The notes beneath the pieces are model-generated. The model saw only the letters and a program-made list of their open reading frames with translations, made no database searches and was not told the DNA's origin. From JANSYL01 sp965229695 (lineage in GTDB: Bacteria > Pseudomonadota > Alphaproteobacteria > Rhodobacterales > Rhodobacteraceae): DNA of 64,000 nt. This document shows, one piece after another, positions 11,301-17,773 of this stretch. Position numbers and translations under genes: made by a program. Positions within the stretch are counted from its first letter, which is position 1. The number at the start of each line of letters is the position of its first letter. The stretch covers positions 372,001 to 436,000 of the forward strand of contig OZ245921.1 in assembly GCA_965229695.1 (NCBI GenBank), read 5' to 3'.

Positions 11301-11663
11301 GCCACGGCGAACTTGAGTTACCTCCACTTCGGAGGTGGCGCCGGACACTTGAAAAACAGCATAGTCTAAATGCCCATCTCCGTCGATATCCTCCAAGTCC
11401 GTTAAGAAAGCCTTCTCTTCCGCTGTAATGAAAGAAAGGACGGATTGGTTGTGAACGCGGATATCGCCGGCGATGTAGGTATGAGTATTCTCAACCTCAA
11501 AATTATAGACTTTGTGGCCTTGCAATCTTGGAGCTTGAAGGCTGTGGCCAGTCGTCTCCATAGAAACACCCGGCAGGCCCTCTAAACCGTTTGAAATAGC
11601 CGCAAGCGCGTCGAATCCACTAACGGGTGTTCCGGAAACAAATCTTGGCTGAAAATCTGTCAT
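5394..11663 (-). CDS. Giant RTX protein starting with a C-terminal Hint (intein-like) fragment
   Basis: 2089 residues. Residues 49-72 (GHKVYNFEVENTHTYIAGD then IRVHN) are the last blocks of a Hint/intein domain, ending in His71-Asn72, followed by Gln73-Ser74; no Cys or TxxH block precedes them in this protein. Residues about 340-412 are hydrophobic and could be membrane-active. From about 616 to 1960 come many Gly/Asp-rich nonapeptide calcium-binding repeats, broken by five modules beginning GxGxDxYxFxRGDG-like (near 901, 1154, 1394, 1581, 1954). An F5/8 type C (discoidin) domain lies at about 1705-1845. There is no N-terminal signal, and the last about 100 residues would carry the type I secretion signal. 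It is flanked by two HlyC-like genes with ATGA overlaps. The target is unknown. Confidence 0.92.
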   Translation of the reverse strand: MTDFQPRFVSGTPVSGFDALAAISNGLEGLPGVSMETTGHSLQAPRLQGHKVYNFEVENTHTYIAGDIRVHNQSVLSFITAEEKAFLTDLEDIDGDGHLDYAVFQVSGATSEVEVTQVRRGDSVRAIRETTLSDGKGNLFYVYVELDENNNVVDQHSQPLHLQHLGGDIFKSLTPFLTRGFLDDDPNVLAQIAVDTVAGTVLQNLGEVIFAFGQRAAIDQGERFSIGEALEEISNGAFEDFGGELVVNGIQTTISVVNSLIMSEIFENINAEGVPGAIFKAVVASGVNALVTQGAKLVLKSDFFNSLVDALELSNASQVVVNDFVSTFIEGFEGNKFLHNPAGIIFTAVINEILPPLETSAGQIASLVTGIVLRFATNIVSTFANFGGPIIAVISWVVGKLFDSLFGRKKHPEAYTNVEFDEETGHFVLADTWARDGGNIGLSRDMAQMYVDAMNEFVDTMMAQSHNYGELGQWSFGHYHSYLKNAGRNGENFATAQAAYINAYINDLKAAQLKDGQLAAVKALENLNLEDLHHDAQHGTDRTGYFSGDGASRAEKELDIYQQIAANLQIAHDYHTYLENMEAVNTLVAMGGQSAFAAGWLATIQAAYDMGLHHAYERVGDDNDNVFFAAEGDDTIAGGAGDDLIKTYGGHDELRGDGGNDTLIAGLGNDTAFGGDGDDSIDLGHGDDWADGGNGDDTIAVGDGKKTVHGGAGLDVVSFRAAAHGVTFDLATNTATGQGYEDDHFTGFEGAEGSDFGDDEIIGTTGANIIRGHGGNDTLRGGDGNDLIEGGAGADSLSGGAGIDTLSYVSSMEGVHVDLTSHSGQGGDAEGDVLTGFENLIGSSQADRLIGDSASNELRGGEGNDTLNALAGHDVIIAGAGDDELFGGAGSDRLEGGAGNDTYHYARGDGYDTIFDYAEGFYEERYNYYEYVQTRGGKRAQYANELRTGYKAKYGEVDGGIDTLRFASSIQLSDLILRFTNDDLLIELRDDANADLVEAGDQVQIESWSDTNNRIENFEFSNGDILDFSQITAAQNGMGAADHLQGGAAHEFLSGGSNRDTIDGADGDDIITGGADADDLSGGAGRDFLFGDEGDDVVRGNTGRDYLIGGAGNDTLEGGAGDDKLSGEDGADSLLGGGGNDYLTSGRGADFMNGGAGNDTYFYFRGDGVDRIHDYAAYEETYQEKTGNMVWQSGKHGRWVEETRTAKRMIQYDGGHDTLQFGPTILIEDLFVETNDLGQLLIGLREDGITSYEQMDDRVEIIDWSNEMSRIETFWFGDDRVVDMSSITFARSGFGNADLIQGTSGGDFLSGGGGNDTLNAGDGDDILTGNEGSDVLSGGAGYDDLFGGEGDDKLDGEGGNDHLLGGAGNDTLHGGAGNDVLSGGAGNDLLNGGAGNDVYFFKRGDGHDTIDETAYETVTEEYTYETGNQIQQTIGWGKTAQTIWINEVRTGYREKTQAVEGGDDTVQFGRRIDLSDLLVSMAGANLLVELAPETDGPVVDSLTIKNWTTEEFRIETFRFTNNFALDVSGVGAAKSGGTADDVISSDATSTWLSGRDGDDSLVGADAQADILVGGSGQDTLEGGTGNDTYVFNRGDGADVIFDTGSDGDLRNGGGDKLLFGAGITADDLLLNRDGNDLLIYVHDANAETVELSEITDVIRIRNWHNDANRIEILQFFDGVDADISEIDEAITVGAFANDDEVQNITEELRGMILVEATEIGWNGHGHHAVDGQTGPGNWYHSRWDAAPEIKLNLQSEYALKSIKIYNRAEHDNNLNGAVVTLLDANGVIVHTFAPLTGSGPGKIWELELSAFVDAQYVRLEDADNYLSIAEIEVFGKMPGHRAQGVGTNAGDWINGDELANFLEGRAGNDFLFGGKGDDRIYAGAGDDVVDGGDGDDQVHGAEGDDVIRTGAGDDQIDAGDGSDMILAGDGDDVIVAGGGDDQIVGGQGDDIYYAGTGRDTYLFGFEHGNDRYINNGDAGVNGTDEFYFEENVTIADIWFERVDNDLRLKLLGSTDTVTFEGWFFRSGPSKHISKFVADGHELSYGKVNALLSMMQDVKVNDGTTVYDLREEDITESMMGVIEGNWVAQT

Positions 11664-12082
11664 TTCGCTTGCTTCGACATAATAATACTCTGAGCGGTGC
11701 TTAAAAATTGCTGCTTAATCGCCTCTGCGGGCGCAAAGGGTGATACACATTCAATAACGACGATCTCCGATCCAGACCGCCAATCCTCTGGTGTTAAGGC
11801 ACGGTCACCAGACTCAATTTTGGCTTTAACCTCAGGGCTAACCGCGGCCCAAGTTAAGAATGCGACTGGTTGATTTTCTTTCGAATAGAGTTTGAACTGC
11901 CTAAAAAGTATGGCCGGAGCCACAAGATCTTCCAACGCTTTAATTGGCAGCTCTCGGTGTTCGTTGGACATTGTCATCAACCAAACCGCTTGCCCAAGCG
12001 TCGAGCCGAAGGTGTGTTGATCGACGGTTTCAATCCCTAGATTGGGGCTTGTTTTTGCGCCGCCCTGGCGCGCCTTCTTCAC
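11660..12082 (-). CDS. Short HlyC-like acyltransferase between the two Hint halves
   Basis: 140 residues. Alignment to HlyC by eye: LGQAVWLMTMSNEHRELPI gives the conserved His42, and the second block DWRSGSEIVVIECVSPFAP has Glu111 where HlyC has Asp92. The His-to-acid spacing is again 69. The C-terminal part of HlyC is missing, so it is about 30 residues shorter than usual. Start is GTG, overlapping the stop of the upstream gene (GTGA); its own stop overlaps the ATG of the RTX gene (ATGA). It may be a divergent acyltransferase, a partner subunit for the second copy, or a chaperone-like remnant. The Asp-to-Glu change makes activity uncertain. Confidence 0.78.
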   Translation of the reverse strand: MKKARQGGAKTSPNLGIETVDQHTFGSTLGQAVWLMTMSNEHRELPIKALEDLVAPAILFRQFKLYSKENQPVAFLTWAAVSPEVKAKIESGDRALTPEDWRSGSEIVVIECVSPFAPAEAIKQQFLSTAQSIIMSKQAK

Positions 12083-14253
12083 TGCAGCCTCTCGCTTGGT
12101 GTTCGACGCGAGTCCGCCGCGTCGCTCTGCATCGACAATGGTTGATTTGAACCCACTTCACCTGAACTGCTTGCTTCATCGAAAGACGGGCGCGCTATGA
12201 TTGGTGGCATTTGGTCCCATTCGCCTGCTGTGTATATGTCTCCGAGCGGCAGGTTTGATCTCGCAAGGACATAATCCTCCGGCTTCGGCAGCGCGCCAAA
12301 GGGCCAGATAAACGGCTTTTCAACCCCTGTGCTGTCACGGACCATACCATCCACCGTCACCTTAGCCCCGGCAGCTTTGATCAACCCCGCTATGCTGATA
12401 TGCAGCCCAGTCGGAAGTATGTAGCGCGTGCCAAGGCGCAAACGCCCCGCCTCGGACACACATGCAACGCCGTCGGCGTCGTGGCTAACCGTCACTGCTT
12501 CAACAAAGCCATCTTCAAAGCTACCAACTTTTTCACCCGTCGCAGCGCGGATCAACTCACCCGATTTGGTGACCAAGGCACCATCACTGCGCAGAATGTC
12601 AATGATCGGCACGTGTCGCCCAGCAAAGCGCCCGTCGCCACAAAGCGTCACGTGGCCCGGGGTCATCATCAAGCCATGCACATCTAGAATGAGTTTTGCG
12701 TTCTTAACAAAGGTTCGCGTTACGCGCCCGGGCACGAGAGCTCCGTTCGCGTCATAAGATATGACCAGATCGCCAGGCTTGATCTGATCGATCCGTTTCT
12801 CGCCCCCGCCCCACATCGAAATCCTCGTCTCACCGAGGAAACAGGCATCCGATTGCATCGCAATTTGACGCATAATCTCAGGAAACTCACGCCTCAGCCC
12901 CTGGTCAGCGAGTAAAGCAGTCTCAAGCCCTTGTTGAAGGCCTTCCGTATCTGCGCCAACCACAAGTTGTAGCGCGTTCATTGCCTCCACAACATCGCCT
13001 GTCGCGCGGATCCCTTGCAGCACGGTGGGGCTGATCAATGGAGCACCGCTTGCACCGGGCGGCAGCCCTTCAATGTAATCTGCTACCGCCGTTGCAATGC
13101 TGGATTGAAGTTCGACGCTGAAATGGGCTTGAAGCACTTCGGCCATTTGCACATAGCTCGGCACATAATTTGCGCCACCGCCGGTGCTAAATAGTCCCTC
13201 AACGGTGGTAACAACGGCATTGATCGTTTCGTCGAGCGCATCAATTGCTGGACTGTCCGTCACTGCCGCGAGACCGCTGATCGCGTGGCGCAAATCACCG
13301 CTGAGCAGTACAATGTCTCGTCCATGCACCAGCAGACCGAAACCCATCATCGTAAGCACTGTGTCTTGGATCAGACCAACGGCTGCTGCTTCCACGAAGT
13401 CTTGTAAAAACTCCGCGTCGATTCCAATGTCGAGCCGCGCTAGATAGCTCACTGTATTTGCGATCGAATTGCTGCCATAATCTTCACGGACGCTATCGGC
13501 AAGCACTTGGCTTGCGGTAAAGAGGTTGATGGCAATCACAGTCCCGCCAATTAACGCCGAGGTTCCAGCCAATCGACCGAGCGTTTCCGGCGAGAACAAG
13601 TGGTCGGGCGGCTCAACATCGATTTGCGCGTCGCTTGGCAATGTAACCCTCAGACGACCATCTTCACCGATGGAATACTCGCGATTAGCATATGTTTCAC
13701 GAAGCTCTTGGATCCCCTCACTGATCACTGCGCGACGCTCCGCATCCGAACCAGAGAGCATTGGATCGTTTACATTGTTGAACAAGAAAACATCACCAGC
13801 GTTTAGGCTCGACATCCCGCTGCGGATTTCATGTTGAAGCCCTTCTATCTGGGCGCGAGCCGTTCGTGCTGCATCAGCGGGCGAAGCTCCAAGCATGATC
13901 GCATCATCAAAGGCATCGCTTATTGTCTGAAGCCTTTGGCTCGCAAATGTCTCTATCTGTTGATGCCCAGCGCCACGACCATTATGAATAGCTGAATAAA
14001 TGGGTGGATCACCACTCAGCAGAGCGTTTTGCGCCGCCGGTCCGTTGGGGAGCAAGACACCATTGCTCGCGGAATAAACATCGAACGACCAGTCGCTAAA
14101 ATGAGCATTGAGAGTATTAAAAAAGCCGGTGTGTTGGTTGTAGACATTTACGCCAATCAAATGCGCGGCCTGGAAGTTCGAATCCGGCAAACCGCCCATG
14201 GAACCAAGACTCAAAGCAATCAAGCTCTCCCGAAAGGTTCTTTGATTTGACAT
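12079..14253 (-). CDS. AHH-nuclease-like protein ending in an N-terminal Hint (intein-like) fragment
   Basis: 724 residues. Residues 28-100 resemble the AHH/HNH-type toxin nuclease pattern: QAAHLIGVNVYNQH (His31), ASNGVLLP (Asn64) and HNGRGAGH (His90, His97). The first His of the usual AHH pair is Ala here. Middle residues 100-460 are helical with two hydrophobic stretches (about 230-250 and 290-320) and no clear family. From Cys471 comes Hint block A (CFLGETRISMWGGG, then KPGDLVISYD) and at 531-534 the TPGH block B. No terminal HN block follows; the last about 60 residues are Pro/Ser-rich. The missing HN block is found at the start of the RTX protein two genes downstream. It starts 12 bp after the immunity-like gene. 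Confidence 0.8.
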   Translation of the reverse strand: MSNQRTFRESLIALSLGSMGGLPDSNFQAAHLIGVNVYNQHTGFFNTLNAHFSDWSFDVYSASNGVLLPNGPAAQNALLSGDPPIYSAIHNGRGAGHQQIETFASQRLQTISDAFDDAIMLGASPADAARTARAQIEGLQHEIRSGMSSLNAGDVFLFNNVNDPMLSGSDAERRAVISEGIQELRETYANREYSIGEDGRLRVTLPSDAQIDVEPPDHLFSPETLGRLAGTSALIGGTVIAINLFTASQVLADSVREDYGSNSIANTVSYLARLDIGIDAEFLQDFVEAAAVGLIQDTVLTMMGFGLLVHGRDIVLLSGDLRHAISGLAAVTDSPAIDALDETINAVVTTVEGLFSTGGGANYVPSYVQMAEVLQAHFSVELQSSIATAVADYIEGLPPGASGAPLISPTVLQGIRATGDVVEAMNALQLVVGADTEGLQQGLETALLADQGLRREFPEIMRQIAMQSDACFLGETRISMWGGGEKRIDQIKPGDLVISYDANGALVPGRVTRTFVKNAKLILDVHGLMMTPGHVTLCGDGRFAGRHVPIIDILRSDGALVTKSGELIRAATGEKVGSFEDGFVEAVTVSHDADGVACVSEAGRLRLGTRYILPTGLHISIAGLIKAAGAKVTVDGMVRDSTGVEKPFIWPFGALPKPEDYVLARSNLPLGDIYTAGEWDQMPPIIARPSFDEASSSGEVGSNQPLSMQSDAADSRRTPSERLQ

Positions 14254-14265
14254 AACTAACCTTGC

Positions 14266-15003
14266 TTAAAACCAGATATGAGAAACATTTTCTGTTGTTA
14301 AGGCTCTTGACCTTGAGACGCCGCGCTTAAAATCACCCGCACCATGTCTCGCTGTATATTCTCGAAACCCCGTCAATGAGGCGCTCTTTACTTCCGAGAA
14401 CACTGACTGGGTCAAAAATGTAGGCCCGGGCCTCGAGCCAAACGTCCAAATCGGAATATCTTCAAAAAAAGCCCTACGTCTGGGGTCTGCGAAACCTCTT
14501 TCGCTTTGATAGTCTATGTCCTCATCCGCGAAAAGCTCTCCGACCTGCGACTCGGCTTTCTCGATAACAAAAAAGCGGCCACACCACATGTAATACCACT
14601 CACCCTCAACCAAGCCTCCGCCTTCGACGTGAATCTTTGTTGGAAGGTAAATATGACCCCCATCTGGATCGATTCTCTCAAAAGTATCACGGCAGCGCGC
14701 ACTTATAATTGTGCCATGCGCAACGCTCACGCGATCCGGCAACTCGTGCGGAACATCCTTTCGGAACTTAAACACTGGCTCGCCGAGATGAGCCGCCCAA
14801 TCAGAGATGGGTGGTAAACTCACACGCCAAACACCTTCAGGGCAGTCGTCGCTCAGAGTTCTTTCACCCAGAGGCATACCTTTGTTTCTGGGCGAAGGCC
14901 CCATAAGCTGTGGTGAATACCGATCATCGTTCAAAGAAGCGTGCAGAAAATAGATTACCGATCTATTGGTCGCAGCCATCTCGCTTGGATCAACTAACAG
15001 CAC
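14266..15003 (-). CDS. Putative immunity protein (Imm11/DUF1629-like), first gene of the RTX operon
   Basis: 245 residues from a GTG at 15003. The GTG was chosen because the decayed paralogue at 15220-15960 aligns with it from an ATG at the same position. Segments such as DRVSVAHGTIISARCRDTF, GGHIYLPTKI and SEVKSASLTGFREYTA recall the DUF1629/Imm11 immunity family, in which a VSxxLxxxL region and a late LTGFxxxP strand occur; this is a by-eye judgement. No signal peptide and no membrane segment. It ends 12 bp before the AHH-Hint gene, so it is likely co-transcribed. If that gene encodes a nuclease toxin, this would protect the producer. It could instead be a chaperone or an unrelated cytosolic protein. 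Confidence 0.55.
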   Translation of the reverse strand: MLLVDPSEMAATNRSVIYFLHASLNDDRYSPQLMGPSPRNKGMPLGERTLSDDCPEGVWRVSLPPISDWAAHLGEPVFKFRKDVPHELPDRVSVAHGTIISARCRDTFERIDPDGGHIYLPTKIHVEGGGLVEGEWYYMWCGRFFVIEKAESQVGELFADEDIDYQSERGFADPRRRAFFEDIPIWTFGSRPGPTFLTQSVFSEVKSASLTGFREYTARHGAGDFKRGVSRSRALTTENVSHIWF

Positions 15004-15219
15004 GCGCCCCCCAATAGTCTTACAGTAAAATCAAGCCTTACACGATTGCTACGCATAGAGGCACCCGAGCGCAATCAAAAACTTCCAAACGCGTATCGGT
15101 CACCAAAGATTTCGCCTAGAAGAAAAATCAAACTGACAGAACATAGATACCGAGAGTGACCTGATCTGGATCCCATGAGGTTACCTTGAGAGCCCATGCT
15201 TGCCTCAAAACACCGAACT

Positions 15220-15960
15220 TTAAAACCAGATGTGAGAGACATTTTGACCAACCAAGACATCGGATAAGGTTTCTTCGTCCGAGCGGGCACACGCGCTACC
15301 ACGAGTCGTAAATTCTCGAAATCCGATCAAACCGGACATTGATAATTTTTCAAAAAAACGGCTCGATAGATAACTCGGCCCAGGGCAGCTCGAGAGGGTC
15401 CAAACTGGAATATCTTCGAAGAAAACACACCTTTCCGAATTCCCCAATTCGCCGTCGTAGTGAATACCGCTCACCAGGGCATCTTGGGTCAATCCAGCGC
15501 TCGGCTAAATCTCTGAGGCTGCAAAGCGTCGACCACGCCACATATAGAACCAGTCGCCATCAATAACGTCCTCATCTTGAGAAAGGAGTTGCGCTGGCAG
15601 GTAAAGATGGCTTCCATTAGGGTCAGCTTCCTCAAAGAGAATGCGGCACCGATCGCTTACGATCGTATGGTTCTGCAAGCTAATTCGATCTGGCAAATCG
15701 CGGTCGACACCTTCTTCAAAAATAACAACACTCTCATCAAGACTCTGAAATCAACCCAAGACCGGAGGCCTTTCAAAGCGAAATACCCCCTCCAGGCAGT
15801 CGTTACCAGGTAGTTTTTGAGGTCGAGGCATTCCAGCTTTACTTGGATATCAACCGGTCAATCCTTTCAGCTTATAGCGATCAAAATTGCAGGAAGGATG
15901 AAGCCAATAAATCGCAGATTTATTCGCCGCATCTATAGCACTCGGATCGACGCTCCCCAT
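15220..15960 (-). pseudogene. Decayed paralogue of the immunity-like gene, three nonsense codons
   Basis: One reading frame from an ATG at 15960 to the stop at 15220 aligns end to end with the intact gene at 14266-15003 (247 versus 245 codons; SVDPSAIDAANKSAIYWLH against LVDPSEMAATNRSVIYFLH, and both end SHIWF). It carries TGA at 15850-15852, TGA at 15751-15753 and TAG at 15505-15507. No frameshift is needed. The second TGA lies opposite a Trp in the intact copy. The upstream ATG and the overall length are kept, so decay looks recent, but no full-length product can be made with the standard code. Confidence 0.8.
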
Positions 15961-16450
15961 CAACGACCTTCCTAACCACCGCTGGTCTTCCTCTAAATTG
16001 CATCAACATAAATAACCGAGCGAATGAAGCGCGCGACCGAAGCCTATGTCGCATAGTCAGCCTATTACTTTGTTAAGATCAGGCCAAGCAACTACCGTAG
16101 CTCAAGCACATTAGACGTTTATCAACAACCTCTAGATAATTCCAACGATGCAATTTGTGAGCGCCCCGTCTCCACTGCCGGTCAGGCCTGATAGGCCGAA
16201 GTTACTTAGGTTCAGAGCAAACGATGCCTGCTAGTCTATTTTGGTTAGGGTAGCGGCAAGCCGCCCATCGCCGTAACTCTTTCTAAACGAGCGCTTAAAA
16301 AAACCCCGGTTGAAGCAGGTGGGATTGTCGCGATGTTAGGCAGCAAGTTAACGGCCGGTGCGCCGAGCGTTGTTTTGTATCGGCTATCAGGCTCCTCGGG
16401 TGCCGCAATTCTTTTTTGAATGCTTCCCTGTGGTTAGGCAAATGGAGTTT
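15961..16450. other. Gene-free stretch between the toxin operon and the secretion genes
   Basis: 490 bases, more AT-rich than the flanks, with no supported coding region. It lies upstream of the immunity-like paralogues and downstream of the hlyD-like gene, both on the minus strand, so it should hold the toxin operon promoter and possibly the hlyD terminator. I could not pick out a convincing promoter or hairpin. Confidence 0.5.
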
Positions 16451-17773
16451 TTATCGCTCGCGCAGCGCGCGGGTAAAGTAATCACTGAATGGTTTTACCA
16501 AATAAGATATTGGAGTCCGAAAGTCGGTTTGGATCAACGCTTCGACCGGCATTCCGGGGAGTAATTCGTTGTCGCCAAGCCGTGTGCGTTGTTCCTCGGG
16601 CAGGACAACTTCCGCCAAGTAGTAGGACAGACCGGTAACCTCATCGGTGAACACATCGGGCGATACGCGCGCGACCTCTCCTAGAATTTCTGGGGTATTC
16701 CGAGCATCGAAGCTGGAAAACCGTAGTGTGACGATCTGGCCCGTAGCAACTCGGTCTACTTGAGTTGCGTCGATACGGACCCGGACATTCAGTTGCGCGT
16801 TTTCGGGCACGATGAACATGACCGGTGCACTGGGCTGCAAGACCGCCCGGTTTGTAAAAAGCGTCGAGCCATGAACAACACCGCCAACCGGAGATCGGAT
16901 TTCAAGCCGCTCAAGCGTGGCCAGGAGCGCGGAGCGCCTTTCAAGCAGTTCCGCTAGTTGGTGCAATATGTCCCGCGCGAGCCCAATTGCTTCCTCTCGA
17001 CGCGACGATGCGAGGCGCAGCACCTCGATTTCGATCGAAGCAATTTGCCCACGCAACTGGGCCTCGACAGCGATCAAGCGGCCAATTTCTCCTTCGAGGC
17101 GTGCCGCCTCGCGCTGCAAGGCCAACACACGCGGTTCGGGCATAAGCCCACGTGAAAGTAAATCTAGCGCTGCCGCCACCTCTAGCGCGATCAGTTCTTG
17201 CTGACGCTCAAGGCCCAACCGCTGAGATGCCAAGCCATCTATCTGATTTCCTATTTGAAAGGTTTGCTCCCCGAGTTGCTCGATTTCGCGCGCAAACGTT
17301 TCAGATCTTGCTTGGTAAAGACGACGTTGTCCCCGTTCGAGCTCCGCCGCCTCGACCGCCCGTCCGGTTTCGGCAGCAAAGGAAAGAAGATTACCAAAAT
17401 CGGGCTCAGTTTCCGCCTGTTCGGCCTCGACCCGCGCCTGCCTGGAATAAAGCTCAAGAATTTGGTTTTCGAGAATGGTGAGATCAGATTGCTCGCGCCT
17501 TCCATCAAGGCGGACAACAATGTCTCCTGCGCCTACGGTGTCGCCATCTCTCGCCAAGATCTCAGCCACGACGCCGCCATCAGGATGTTGGACGACTTGC
17601 TGATTGATATCGACCTGTACGCTACCTTGCGCCACAACGGCGCCAGCGATGTGGACCAGACTGCCCCAACCACCAAGCACCAAAACAAGCGCAAACACAC
17701 TTGCAAAGCCCACAACAATCGGAGCGCCGCCGCGCCATATGCTTTTTTCGCGGTTCGGCCCAGCAGGTGTCAT
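16451..17773 (-). CDS. Type I secretion membrane fusion protein, HlyD family
   Basis: 440 residues. One N-terminal transmembrane segment (about residues 17-45, VGFASVFALVLVLGGWGSLV) is followed by a lipoyl-like half motif (VVQHPDGGVVAEILARDGD), a long coiled-coil hairpin (about 110-290) and a second lipoyl half plus beta-barrel (IRSPVGGVVHGSTLF onwards). This order is typical of HlyD/PrtE proteins that bridge the inner membrane ABC exporter and the outer membrane channel. The ATG overlaps the stop of the ABC gene (ATGA). No TolC-like outer membrane gene is in the window; these are often elsewhere. The RTX protein is the likely cargo, from proximity. Confidence 0.93.
   Translation of the reverse strand: MTPAGPNREKSIWRGGAPIVVGFASVFALVLVLGGWGSLVHIAGAVVAQGSVQVDINQQVVQHPDGGVVAEILARDGDTVGAGDIVVRLDGRREQSDLTILENQILELYSRQARVEAEQAETEPDFGNLLSFAAETGRAVEAAELERGQRRLYQARSETFAREIEQLGEQTFQIGNQIDGLASQRLGLERQQELIALEVAAALDLLSRGLMPEPRVLALQREAARLEGEIGRLIAVEAQLRGQIASIEIEVLRLASSRREEAIGLARDILHQLAELLERRSALLATLERLEIRSPVGGVVHGSTLFTNRAVLQPSAPVMFIVPENAQLNVRVRIDATQVDRVATGQIVTLRFSSFDARNTPEILGEVARVSPDVFTDEVTGLSYYLAEVVLPEEQRTRLGDNELLPGMPVEALIQTDFRTPISYLVKPFSDYFTRALRER

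Noticed and set aside
11660..12079. Split Hint caused by a frameshift or sequencing error
   Set aside because: A complete 140-codon acyltransferase-like gene lies between the halves, with its own start and stop overlapping both neighbours.
15220..15960. TGA and TAG codons as recoded selenocysteine or pyrrolysine
   Set aside because: No SECIS-like hairpin was seen after the stops and no pyl or sel genes are in the window; the intact paralogue has no Cys at those positions.
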